64,000 bases of DNA from Apiospora phragmitis (Eukaryota; Ascomycota; Sordariomycetes; Amphisphaeriales; Apiosporaceae). The notes beneath the pieces were generated by a model. It saw only the letters and a program-made list of their open reading frames with translations. It was not told the origin of the DNA and ran no database searches. This document shows, piece by piece, positions 33,703 through 44,940 of this stretch. Position 1 is the first letter of the stretch. Each line of letters starts with the position of its first letter. The stretch lies in assembly GCA_038363925.1 (NCBI GenBank), contig JAQQWL010000012.1, forward strand, positions 434,001-498,000, given 5' to 3'. A program made the translations under genes and the position numbers.

Positions 33703-36700
33703 GGCTTTGGCTGTTGTGTGAGTGAACGAAGAGAGAGATCTTGATCAAACGAGGAAGAAGAGGTGATGCGGAACGAAAGGTGGGAAGACAGACACAAGCG
33801 AGTGTGGTACTTCTTCTACTTCTGGTGAGAACCCCTGCTGATGATTGACTTGAGAGATGCTATTTTCATTTTGCAGGTTGAGGGTGGTGGGAGCCTGCCT
33901 GATATACTCCATGTCTTGCATCGGTATTGCATGGCAGAATGAGTTGCGTGTGTGTGGGTGCGTCCCGGTTCTCTTCGCTTCACTATCGAGCATTGTGTCA
34001 TCGAGAACGTCACATCTCAATAGTCTGGGTGTCGGCTGAGCGAGGAACCTTCAGCCGCATACGGTGGTTGACGTGGTTTGTAGGCAGTGCGGTGAGAAAA
34101 GGCCGAGGTCACCAAGCGTACCGGGAGCCCAACCCGCCTCTCCACAATGAGAAGCTTCCCACGGAGTTGAGGCGTCAGGAACCCGAGTTTACAAAACGTA
34201 ACAGGAACGCTTAATCCCGCCTGGCCTATTGCTTCTCGACCAATGAGACGAAGTCCAACTGTGCAGCGCCCGTTGATGTGGGAAGACTGGTTCGTGTACG
34301 TAGTCCGAATAGCGTTGCCCTGTTTCCACTATTGTGATCGCATCGAGGGGTTTTCGGCGTTCGCAGAGCTTGAACATGCTGGAGAACCGGACAGAGGCCT
34401 GACTCGCAAAGCTCGTTGGGGGTCTCCAGTCTGAGCTCATTATAGAATCACCATAACCGAACCCGTATAGCGGACGGAAAGTTTATAGTTTCCGGTTGCA
34501 GCCAGTGACTGGCTGCTGGCCCTCCCCGAGCACGCCGTCTTGCAGCCTCTAAGGTTAGCAGGTGCAGAAATCGTTACCAACGTCACAAACAGTGGCCAGA
34601 GAGCCCATTGAAATCGAATCGGAAAATACTCCTTCTGTCAGCACTGCCGTCTCATCCTGGGTTTTTTAACAATCAGTTGCCAAAAATAACGACGCGTAAA
34701 CCGATAGAGCTGAAAACAAGGTACCCGTATTCCCGTAGGCCGATTTTGCCTGTTGAGGTTTAAGGGGTGTCCGGGCGGTCCACTGTGGCCCCAGCACTCC
34801 GGACCCGAACTAGAGGGCCAAACCGGATTGGAACTGTTCTATCCAACTTCCACTCATTGCCGATGTGCGGATTTTGTGGGTGACTGGCCGGCTGCCAGCT
34901 TGGCTTCTCAGCTTGAGCTTGCGCAAATTGTTCAAATCCACGTGATCTCCAAGGTTTCGTTCTACAGAATACATGAAGAATCATGATGATGGGGAAAGAG
35001 AGAGGGAGAAAGAAAGAGAGAGAGCACATGACTTTCATGCATCTCCTCCCCTTGGCAAGCTTTTACTGTGCACCTGCTCCTGCCGCTGTCATCCGATTTC
35101 TTCAGCGCGAGGCAGAGAGTAAATGCGACATCATGTATCCGTCCTGCTCATGCGCCTGCAGAGCTAAATCCGACAGCCATGTGGCCGGTTACGTGCAGCA
35201 GTAGCAGCAATGAAACCATTGTGCCGTTCTTTCTTTCTTTCTTCCTTCATGTGCTTCCGCATCCGGCTTTTCTCCAGCTCAGGTTGAGGCATCGTCATTA
35301 ATCTCGATATACCGAGGATCTTTCGGTCTAGAAGCACATGGCTTGATGACAGATGAAGGTGTTGAGAAAGGAAAACCTGGTTCAGGATGGCGCGGGGTTC
35401 GTTCATCCGTGACTGTGTGCCAAGAGCTGCCCCTCGATTTCGAGTTACCGGCTGTGGATCCGCCCCAACGCCAGGTCTGGAAAGGAAAGGTGCGGCTGAA
35501 AGGGACGAACGTCCAGTCGGTTTCTAGAGATCTACATGCACTTTGCATCCACCCCGTTGCTAGCCTCACTCATCGAACTACCGGCTGTCCCGGACCAAGT
35601 TGCCTGTTCGAGGCCATTGTTTTAGCTACGCGGTGCGCGGTGAGGTCTGGTCATTGGCAGAATCATCATTCATCATCATCGAAACGGTATTTCTCGTATT
35701 TCTCGTATTCATACCAGCCTCCTTGTATTCTCAGGCCGGACGGCTATCCGACATTCTCGGCCAGTACCATGACCACGCGTAAGCCCGTCCGTCTGCCCCT
35801 GGTGCCTCGTCCCTTGGACTCCAAGCTGGACGGTGCATTGCTATGTGCAACTCTCCAATAACTGGCCGTCCACGCGCCTATTTCTCACCCCGGTGTGGCC
35901 TGTTTGTTTCGAGACTCATTGCCCGAAACTACATAGCTTGTCCAACCCGTTGTCCGCATCATGCAGTGCAGCACAGTCAAAAGCAGCACAGTCAGAAGCA
36001 GCACAGTTTTCCTCGAAACATCACCGCCATCCATAGTAGCTATATACCCGTCGTATGCCAAAAAAAAACTCTCTTCCGCTCTCTGCTATCTCCAAACATC
36101 ACCGCTATCCGTTGAGACTCAGACCCAATACCGCTGTCCGTCGTCAAAACACTTTACCGTCGTCTGTCGAAACCACCACTTGCCAAAAATACACATGCCA
36201 AGTAAAGTGTCTCCCTTCCCGCATGCGCGTGTGTCTTGTGCTTTTACATTTCTGTGTCACTGTGTGTTTTCACCATTGTATTTTGCTTCGAGAAACACTA
36301 TCTTAATCTCTTCTTCTTGTCTGTCTCCTCCACCAGTCTCCACGAAAGATATCTGTTCAGCCTACAGACGCCTACGCGGCTGCTCTGGACTACATAAAAC
36401 AACACGACAGTCCGTCGTCCCTGGTGATGTTATCTCAAATGGAGTGTTCAAATTAGAACAGGTCTACAGGTCGAATCTGGAAAGAGTCGGGAGTGGTACC
36501 TCCAGGGCTTTGGGGCGATGTCTCACGCGTGATGCCATCCAAAGAAAGGGGCAATCACCGCTTGGACTTCAGCTTCTGCCACCATGCCGGTAGCATCTCA
36601 CGGAACCTCAAACCCGTCTGAACGACCCCTTCTTCGCAACATGGATGCCACATATAGAGTGAGTCGGAACTGGGTAGGCTCTTTTTCTGGAATGCCTTTG

Positions 36701-37166
36701 GATCAAGCCCCGATCCTTCCTACTCGTACCCAGGGCTGTGGCTGGCCTGAGCTTACACGACGAACTTGGGTATTTACATTGTTTGTTTCTGTCCTCTTGT
36801 TCACCAGAATGTGCTGATCCTTAAGACGGCACCCCACTATACTCAATGTTACTGGGTTCCAATCATGGTCGGCCCTTGGCAACGAGCAGATTCCCCATAT
36901 CGCTCCACCAGATCAAGGGTCGAAGGAGCGCAGGTCAGGCCCACCTGAGCTTGTTGGCCGGACCGTCCACGACTTGCAATATACTAGCTGCCTTTTGCGC
37001 TTGTTTGCGAAGATAGGTCACACGACGGCACACTTAAGCCCACGCTCAGCTATCGGACCCTTCCTAGACTCAAGTCCAATTGTCACATTCTTTTCCTTCT
37101 TTGCCGATTACCAGGCCATCTTGATTCATCCTTGCTTTCCTCGGATAACTACAAGATGCATCTGAA
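33703..37166. other. Gene-poor stretch
   Basis: About 3.4 kb with no supportable gene. It includes three CAGTCA(A/G)AAGCAG-type short direct repeats near 35962-36007 and AT-rich patches near 34.6-34.7 and 36.0-36.3 kb. Short open frames have no family features. The first 400 bp should hold the promoter of the But2-domain gene. Confidence 0.45.
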
Positions 37167-37853
37167 ATGGCTACGGAATCATCCTCTCGTGAAGCGTCTC
37201 CGACGTAAGAATCCTTCTTCCATCTGTGATGATGCGAAAGACCCTACTCCGAGGACCAGTGTCTCAGCAAGCACTCCCGGAGCCCAGGAAGACCCGCCTG
37301 GGAAGCTTCTCCGACGTACGAGTCGTTCATCCATCGGTGAAGATGCGAAAGAAGACCCTACTCCGAGAACCACCGTCTGCGAGCACCCAGACAGACCCCG
37401 CCCGGGTATGAAGTCTCCCCCAAGCGTTCAGAATGGCTCGAAACAATGCGCAATCGGGACAGGGCACTGCCCGATGCCCAACGCAATGGTCCCCTACCCC
37501 TCACTGATATAATGGGCAATCCTGGTGACGCAGCATATTCGATGCAAAAGCGAGCCCATGACCGGGACACAGATAGTACAAAGATTGCATTACTGAGTGC
37601 AAATGTTATATTTATAACTGCAAATTCTGTATTAATACGCGTAAATCGCCGATTACGGCGTGCAGATCCTGCATTACGGAGTGCAGAGTCTGCAACGTCG
37701 AGGGCGGCGTCTATAGCACTGGATCTGGATTGTGTAGGGCTCGCTACTGTACATAGGGCAGTACGGAATGCATATATGGCAGTACTGGAGGCCGATATTG
37801 CAATGGGAGAATTAAGGATGAAACCAGAAGAGGATGCCATGACCAAAAAGTAG
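37167..37853 (+). CDS. Heptad-repeat protein gene with duplicated exon-intron module (predicted)
   Basis: Proposed exons 37167..37204, 37268..37315 and 37391..37853; 182 residues. Both introns (63 and 75 bp) start at GTAAGA or GTACGA, end in CAG, and keep the same phase. Without splicing the same frame has a stop in each. Exons 1 and 2 end in REASPT and WEASPT, and the exon-intron unit is a tandem duplication with 111-bp offset. Exon 3 begins QTPPGYEVSPKRSEWLETMR. From about residue 90 it shows about 11 heptads of the form (A/V/I)-L-x-x-A-(N/D/E)-x, encoded by diverged 21-bp units, which predict a long amphipathic helix or coiled coil. No family is recognised. The prediction rests on splice sites and repeats only. 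Confidence 0.55.
37205..37390 (+). repeat. Tandem duplication of an intron-bearing segment (111-bp offset)
   Basis: Copy 1 (about 37191-37267) and copy 2 (about 37302-37390) share the blocks GAAGC(G/T)TCTCCGACGTA, GATGCGAAAGA and CCTACTCCGAG, with a donor-like GTA(A/C)GA at the same place. Confidence 0.75.
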
Positions 37854-38685
37854 GCCTCGGCATCAACAGCAACGTGGGCTGGCTGAACAAACAGGAGCGA
37901 GTCCCTGGCGCAGAAGAAACAAAAGGCCCCAACCGACCCGAGCAAGTCATTCCTCGGTATATAAACACATAAGCCACCACCCGAAGCGCTCGAGACGCGC
38001 GCTGTCCTCGGCAGGGTCGTCAGGATGCAGACATTGTGTGCTATTGAGAAATAGGAGGAGGCGACTGTACATCGGGACATTACAATTGAATATTGGGCTA
38101 GAAGATGTGATCAAGATCGAGTGTGTCGTTATTGGTTCTCGTCGTGGCCATCCTGATGCAGGGCGCACACATGGGTACTGTCCGATATGTGCAAACGCGA
38201 AACGACTGTGGCAAGAATACAGATGATCAGGGGTAACTGGCTGGAATAGCTGCACGGAGAACAAATTTCTTTGAACGTAAGTATACAGGCTGCCACTGTG
38301 GCGATCGCATGTACCATCAATTTCAACCACTCAGCTATGCTTATAGTACTTGGCAGTTCCCATTTAAGCATGTCGTTCTTTGTGCCCGTATCCATCTATG
38401 TCCACCAGCACGATGAGCATCCCTAGGGCCAAGATCCGTTCGTGCCATCATGTAGTCGATCGCATAACTGCGCCGACGGGGGGACAGTGAGATGCGCAGT
38501 TTCAAGGCAGCAAACGAAAAGAGCATGAGAGACGAGGAAATAAAAAAGGAGTAATAACGAGTGGTTCCAATTACGGGTTCGAAAAGCGAACCGAAAAGAA
38601 AAGAGGGAAAAGGCCTATTCGTCGACTGCAAAAAGGCGTCCATCCAGTACCAAACGGGAAAAAAACTTCTTACATGGCCTCACCC

Positions 38686-39022
38686 TCAGAGCGCCGACGA
38701 ACCCTTGTCGCCGCCGTCGCCGCCGCTGACGTTTCGCTGGCGGACCTCGCCGCCTGTGGGCACCGCATCGATGCCAGTAGCCTGCCCATGGCCAGGGCCT
38801 TTCTGCGGCTTGGGCAGCAGCTGTTCCTTCAGCTGCTGGAGCTCGAGCTCCAGCACAGCCACCCGGTCTTCTTGCTGCTGCATCTCTCTCTGCTGCTCCG
38901 TACGCCGCTCTTTGAACGCAGCGACCCGGATGGTCAGCGCGGCCACCCATTCTGCCTGCTGCAGCTGGGGATGGTCTCCCAGATATCGGGTGTTGGCACG
39001 ATGCTCGCGCTGCTGGTAGCTT
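38686..39022 (-). pseudogene. Coiled-coil coding fragment (orphan exon or relic)
   Basis: The minus frame reads YQQREHRANTRYLGDHPQL, then about 45 residues of charged helix with heptad-spaced Leu/Val (QQREMQQQEDRVAVLELELQ), then a Gly-rich tail and stop at 38686. A stop lies just upstream and there is no in-frame ATG, so it is either a 3' exon whose 5' exon I cannot find, or a relic. Family unknown. Confidence 0.35.
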
Positions 39023-39059
39023 TAGGGCGGCCATCTTCAATCCTAGAATAGTATAATTA

Positions 39060-39155
39060 CTAAACTAGGATAATAGGTTAGACGGTGGCATAATAAGTTA
39101 GGCGGTGAGATAAGAAGGGCGGGCAGTGGGATAATCGGTTATGCGGTAAGATGAT
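39060..39155. repeat. Degenerate 20-bp tandem repeat
   Basis: About four imperfect units resembling ATAAT(A/C)GGTTA(G/T)(A/G)CGGT(G/A)AGAT follow each other, with mostly transition differences between them. Confidence 0.5.
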
Positions 39156-41523
39156 CGCCAAGTAGTTAACGTGGGATTCCCATAACCGCCAACAAGCTGC
39201 AGTTATCGGGAGAACAAGGGAGGCCGTCAAGAGTACCACTTCAAAATAAAGCGTATCTCGAGACATCTGCTCGTCTCTTCTTTGGTCGTACGCAACACAA
39301 GCCCAAAGGGAAAATGGCAGCCTCTCGGAGGGGGGCCACAGGCTCAGGAGAAGACTCGGGGGCAGCAGGCTTCAGTTCAGAACGGCAGGCGATGGCTTTT
39401 CGAACAGCAGACGACGGGAAGCAATGTAGAGCATGTTCTCAACGAAAAAGTGGAATGGAGAGGATGACCGCTAAGCCCAAAAGTCGACCTCAGAATCGTC
39501 ATCCCGAAAGCAGCAAGGCTAGTGGATATCGCAATGAAGCGAAGATCGAACAAGACGGACTCACCGAGACTACCGTCTTGTCCGAATGGGCATCGACCAT
39601 CTCGAGGCAACAGGCTGGTGACGGGTGGCATTGGAAGACGCGGGCCAGGTACCGGTCCTTGCTTGGTGCCTTCGTGGCTGGCTTGGGCACCATCTTCTGC
39701 TCGGGGCGCGGAGGTGGTAGTGCCACCACGTTGGCATTCTAGGTGGGCCGACTGGAGGATCGATGGTGGGAGGGGGGGAAGACGGTGGGTAATGGTCGGG
39801 GTGGCCGTGATCGTGATGAACGAAAGTTGGGCTATGATGTCGTTTTGGTTGTGTTCGATTACGGTGAGGTTATGGCTTACGGAGACAAGGAAAAGGGGAC
39901 AGTGTACGTTGGACGTTGGACGCTCGACGTTCTCCAGGAACAGGAGGATTCGTGGCAGGGCGGTTCTGGGCAGTACTTAGCATTCTATTGCATAATGCTA
40001 CATCTAGGATGGTCGTGGGTGGGAAGCGACGGACAACCCATGGCTACCTAATCTCTGACGTGCATGAGGGGCCTGTATGAGCGCCTTCCTCACCATCGGT
40101 GGCAAGCCCACCAAGATGCCAAGGAGACCATGTCAATCAGACGCACTATGTGGTCGTTGCGACTTCCCTACATGTATTTACGGGAAAGACTGCAGGTGGG
40201 ACGAATGATGTCGATTGATTTGTCATGAACACTTTCCAACGCCTGTGCCGAAGCATCGCCTGCAAGTATGACTGCCTACCTTGTGCGCGCCTACCCATCA
40301 ACCGATCAATCTACATCATCTCTGCCTGCTGGAGGTACAGCACCCACCTATGCGCGGACTCAAAGTTTCGGCCGCAGTCTCTGGGCATCTTGACGCTGCA
40401 GGAGCAGAAATCGCGTCCTATTGTGTCGGAATACGTTGATCGGGAACGTCAATTGATATCCTTCAAATTCTCTGGGGAATCGCTACCCCCAGTAGGTAAT
40501 CGATAACGTAGGTACCGCGCCCGGCTGATCGGACCAGCCACGAGTGCCATTTCATGACCAAATGTGTGCAGTGCAAGTACGGGAGATGCAGTAGTGTGAG
40601 GTGCATGTATGCTTACCGCAAGGGTGAACAGGGAAATCCCAACGAACCACAAGGTGCTGGGATTAGGAATCCCAAAGGGACAAAAACAAAAGCTAGATAT
40701 GTCACCAGCGGTACCCGTCTGCTCTCCATCAATGACTGTTGTGATGATTCTACGCTCATGCTGGTCATGACGATGTTGATTGATTCCTGGAACATGGCTT
40801 ATGAAGAGCGGGGAGGGCCGCTTAAGCGAATCGTTGTGTTCAGGAAGTGGGCGTCTTCTGTTTTGTTCAACGGTGACGGGCTTTCTGTGGTAATGTTGGT
40901 TCCCCAGGGTCGACCGGGGGACATCGTTAACGCGGGCGGCGGGTATGTATCCCCCAAGAAACCCAAACCAAACTACCGTACATAATGTAAGGTACTTAAC
41001 AGGTTCGGGATACCCGGAGGTCCCAGCGGTCCTATCTTCGTCACCAGCGTGCTTGGATTATCGCAAGGTGTGATACCAAGTAGGTCACAATTATCAAGAC
41101 TCAGTGGCTAAGCTTACATAGCCAGTTGGCGAGAGTGGATACGAGTCTAGGGCTTCGAGCCGCAAAGAGCATGCACCAATGTTCACAACTCTGGTTGGGA
41201 CATATCGTAAGTTTCACGAGATCGTATCATGAAAATGCCCTGCCAATCGCACCCCAAGATACGGATTTGAACATCCTGCAACTAGCTGTCCAGGCCCCAC
41301 GTACTTCCGAAAGACCGACGGAATTGCTCGCAGGCAAATACATGTTTCCCGCACCTGCTGAGAATGACAAGAATGGAGCAACTGAAGGGACAGAAAAGGC
41401 TGCTCGGTAGGAAAGGGGGATTTGAGGGGTTCTGGATCGCCGGAAGCTTAGGGGAAACAGCTAGAAAAACGTATCGATATCTCACTCTAGTACGCTATTC
41501 TCCTTTGGACCACGAGAACTGAT

Positions 41524-42211
41524 CTACACATCAGTATCAATACCATTACCAGACCATGTAGCAGCGTGTGACTCGGCTTCTGCATCATAGTACTCTAGAG
41601 CATATTTATCCCTGTGATATTCGTCAAACCAGAAGTAGTCGCGGTCGTGGCCTATGGGCTCGGGACGACAATCAAAAGAGGTGGCGAAGCGGTCCCATGC
41701 TGGGTTGAAGAAAAGACAACCTCGCTGGGTGTTGGTGCTGGCACCTGGGACATGGCGCAAGATTGCGTCTGCTGCCTCGCACGTCGCGGCATTGCCACAG
41801 TTGTCCCAGAAGTCGGTATCCTTCAGCTCGGGAGGGTCGTCTTCTCCACGGTCCCCGAAACTTTGTTCATTACGTCACGCCATTGCTGAAAGCTAAAATC
41901 GACCAAGTCTGGCGTGATGGGTGGCAGAGCGTAAAGATCAACCTGGACATTGTAGAATCCTTTGGCGCAGATTCGGCTCTCATGACTGGTGAGCAGGAAA
42001 GGGCTGATGAGAAGCTTGGATGGCACTGATGAAAACAAGTTGGTGGTCAGCAAGAGCCTTCTTCCGCGTTCCAGGAGATCTGCCTACTGATTCGGGGGGT
42101 CTTTTTATGAACCAAGATGATGCGGCTGCTGGACTCCTTCTCCAGTGCATGACGCCAGATGATCAGGCGCACCTCAGTTGGGAAATGCTTGAACTGGGTG
42201 AATGTTGCCAT
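41524..42211 (-). CDS. 2EXR domain protein (two frameshifts)
   Basis: Fungal 2EXR family protein; function unknown and the family is expanded in moulds. The start at 42211 gives FTQFKHFPTEVRLIIWRHAL, the exact family opening (F..P.E.R..IW..AL). It continues SRIILVHKKTPRI, then LLISPFLLTSHESRICAKGFYNVQVDLYALPP, the CREsR-like second motif. The last part is DTDFWDNCGNAATCEAADAIL and RGCLFFNPAWDRFATSFD, the usual aromatic C-terminus. Two single-base gaps are needed, near 42074 (TCC) and at 41830-41832 (CCC on the sense strand), giving 229 residues. The second is clear. The first could instead be a real change or a small lost intron. Whether the gene is broken or merely mis-sequenced is open; the window-wide pattern favours mis-sequencing. 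Confidence 0.7.
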
Positions 42212-43094
42212 CTTGGCTCGGTTCTGGTAGATGAGTAGGAATCAATGTGTATCGGGCGGAAGAGATGAGTAGTCAAATATTTTGGATGAAATGTGCAGGT
42301 TTGTGTGCGTGTCTTGTTGCTTAGGTAGGCAAGTATTTGTCTGCCTACCTGACCCAAAGGTCGCTTCCGTGCTTCGACCCGGTCGTCTCCTTCCTTTCTA
42401 AGTGATAATTACGTTAATCCAAGGTAGGCAGGTAATATTCTGGCACTTGCCGGTCTGCACCGAGCGCCTGCTCTTACTTAATCCTAGAATGGCATAATCA
42501 CAATCCCCCCCTGCTGGTAAGCGTGTAGTTCATAGCCTGTAATTGAGGCAGGCGCAGACGCAGCTTATGACGATAAGAACCTCTATTGGGCGACGAGAAT
42601 AATGATGGATAGTTTGGAGACGAATCGGTTTTGCTGGAGATGTTGGTTGGTCTGAGCAAACAGCCTCCCGTCATGTAGACATTGCAATCCAAACCAACAT
42701 ATGGTGAATTCATGAATGAGGCCCAGCGAAACCCATGACACGAAGCGGTGTTGGTATTGTCATTTTGGACGAGCTATTTGTCACTGGCTGATCTGTTTAT
42801 GTCGACTCCATGTAGCTGAACCCACCAGCACTTTTGCTCATCTACATCAAGGGGTACCGGCCATTGATCTAAAGGTTAGTGTCATTGATGGTATGTACGT
42901 AGGTATGTAATGTACTTCTAATTTGGGGGGGGGCGGGGGGGGGGGGGTATAATAAAGTGCCACACTAGATACTGAACACTCACTGCATGCTGCTCAAGAA
43001 TATATATATACACACGTACAGCCGTCGTCCAGATCCAACAGCGCCGCTTTCATAACGTCATCTCTCTCCCCGCCGACCACTCACTCCATCGAAA
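42212..43094. other. Intergenic with G-tract
   Basis: No gene. Contains the G-run at 42925-42947 and a TA run near 43000. The latter half is the 3' flank of the lectin gene. Confidence 0.5.
42925..42947 (+). repeat. Poly-G tract (G9 C G13)
   Basis: A run of 22 G broken by one C, long enough to form a G-quadruplex, in AT-rich surroundings, about 150 bp downstream of the lectin gene stop. Confidence 0.85.
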
Positions 43095-44940
43095 TCAGTC
43101 GATGGGCAAGTACCCCAAATTCTTCCAATTGGACCCGGAGAACTGCACCTCCCTCACGCGCCCCCCGCCCGCCTGAAAGTAGCACCGGCACATGTCGTGT
43201 GCGCCGCTGATCTGGCTGACATCCGAAGCGCCGTTGTTGCCGCCGCCACCCCAGGCCGCGGGCGTCAGGCACGCGATGTCGGTGCCCGGGTCGGCCCCGC
43301 CAAAGGCCGCCGGGTACTGCACGGAGCCCTTCCAGCCGGACTTCTCGTCGTCCTGCCAGACCATGTTGACGGCGCCCTGGCCGCCCACGTACAGGATGTA
43401 CGTGTTGACGAAGTCGGCCGGGTTGTTCTTGGGGTCGGCGGACCGCGCCACCGTGAAGGCGACCACGGGCGAGGTCGCGGGGATCGTGAGGCCGTTCAGG
43501 TCCTTGGCGAGGTCGCCTTGTGAAATGTATCAGTGACTGAGAGATCTTCGCGTAGAAAGGCGGGGGTTAAAGCAGAAAAAGAAGAAGAGAAGAACGGTGG
43601 CGACAACAACAACTCACCTTTGTCCCAAGCCGTCCCGTTGAACCCCCCATCGTAGTGGTCCGCCAAACTATTAAACACCTTCCCGTCGCCGCGCCGAAAC
43701 AAAAACCCGCCCGAGTTGGCGTACCGCGACGAGGCCGGCACGACGGCGAGCCCGGACCCCGGCGAGGCCGTGACGTTGGCGTCGACGTGCTCCCAGAAGT
43801 CGTGGTTGGCCTTGTTGTTCCCGCCCCAGTAGCGCGTCCAGCGCAGCTTGCCAGAGCCGGTCCCGCCGGTCTGACCGGCGGCCTCCGATAGGATCGAGGG
43901 CCAGTACGCCGCCAGCCGCGAGCCGGGCGCCACGCGCTCGGGGTAGTCGTTGAGGGCGCCGCGGGCCCCCGCGGCCCGCAGGTCGTTCCGGAAGAGCTGC
44001 AGGCGCATCGTGTTGGTGTCGTCCAGGTAGATGAGTTTGTCTTCTCCCATCTGTTCGTTTCGCGGGAAGTTGAGTCATTAGCCACAATAAGTCCCAAGTA
44101 ACATGTCTGGGTAACGGAAGGAGAAGTTCTCAGAGAAGACACGTACGATTTCCTTAGACTCCATGGACGTCGCCGCCGCAAGGGACGTGTTGACTCCGGC
44201 CTTGTACTCCAGCTGGTCCAGCAGCGTGGGCTGTTTGGTCCACCCGGGCTCGGTGCTGGTGTAGTTGGAGTAGCGCAGCAGCTGGTCGGGCCCCTGGTAG
44301 AAGAGGCGGATGTGGTACGCCGTGCCCTCGCGCCAGCCCGTCACCGCTAAGCTAGATCCGGGTCGCACGTATTTCAGAGGCGCCGAGGGCAGCGCCGTGT
44401 CGTTGCCGCTGTTGCCCGCGGCTGTGTCTCCTTCGCCGTCCCCTGATGATGCGTTGCTTTCGGTATCAGATGTATTGGCGGCCCGGCTGCCGAGGACCCC
44501 GCCCAGCACAGCGGCTACAATGATCACGATGGCCGAGATGACGCCCAGGATAACCCACAAGCGCCGCCGCCCCCTCGACTTCTGGCCCGGCGTGGCTGTT
44601 GACTCTGCTGTGGCAGGGCAATTGGCGCCGCCCGCCCCGGGGTGCAACCCCCGCCCATTTTCGTTTTTGTCGCCGTAGTCTGCTGCTATAGGAGCAGCCT
44701 GTAAGCCGGGCGCGGCGTGGTGTTCGTCGGGGTAGTAGCCGCCATTCGCCCGGGGCCTACGGTCTGCTTCGTGGTGTCTTCGGCGTAGACGTCTCGGTGC
44801 AGGCCCGTGGTGTCGTCGGCGTAGACGTCGCGGGTGTCCACTTCCAGGTCCGGCTGCTCTTGCTGGTGGCAGTGCTGAGGTAGATCAGTCGCTGTCGTAG
44901 GCCTTGCTGCTTTGTGGTGGTAGTCGTAGCTGTGGCTCAT
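43095..44940 (-). CDS. Membrane-anchored fucose-specific-lectin-like protein (one-base frameshift)
   Basis: Type II membrane protein with a predicted beta-propeller lectin domain (PF07938-like). Exons 44148..44940 (about), 43618..44050 and 43095..43516. The donor GTACGT (44146-44141) leaves the last base of exon 1 at 44147. An N-terminal cytosolic Pro/Asp-rich region (about 110 residues, with a repeated DVYA-DDTT unit) leads to one TM segment (LWVILGVISAIVIIVAAVLG). An extracellular Ser/Asn-rich stalk and propeller blades follow: GTAYHIRLFYQGPDQLLRYSNY, GEDKLIYLDDTNTMRLQLFR, SRLAAYW, LRWTRYWGG, NTYILYVGG, and a closing VREVQFSGSNWKNLGYLP. One base is missing at CCCCGGG (44749-44755); with it the protein is 549 residues and the exon phases match. 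As written, the first frame ends after 84 residues. It may bind fucosylated glycans at the cell surface; specificity is inferred. Confidence 0.83.

Larger units (their letters stand above)
37854..41523. other. Gene-poor stretch with fragments
   Basis: About 3.7 kb without a complete gene. It holds a coiled-coil coding fragment on the minus strand (38686-39022) and a degenerate 20-bp repeat (about 39060-39155). An ATG-started 142-codon frame (39314-39742, +) contains one CxxC but no recognisable domain. Nothing could be assembled into a full gene. Confidence 0.45.

Noticed and set aside
39314..39742. 142-codon plus frame with a CRACSQRK stretch
   Set aside because: Only one CxxC pair, and no second pair to form a zinc finger; composition and codons give no clear gene signal.
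40554..40985. 143-codon plus frame
   Set aside because: No domain, no leader or splice support, sits in the gene-poor island.
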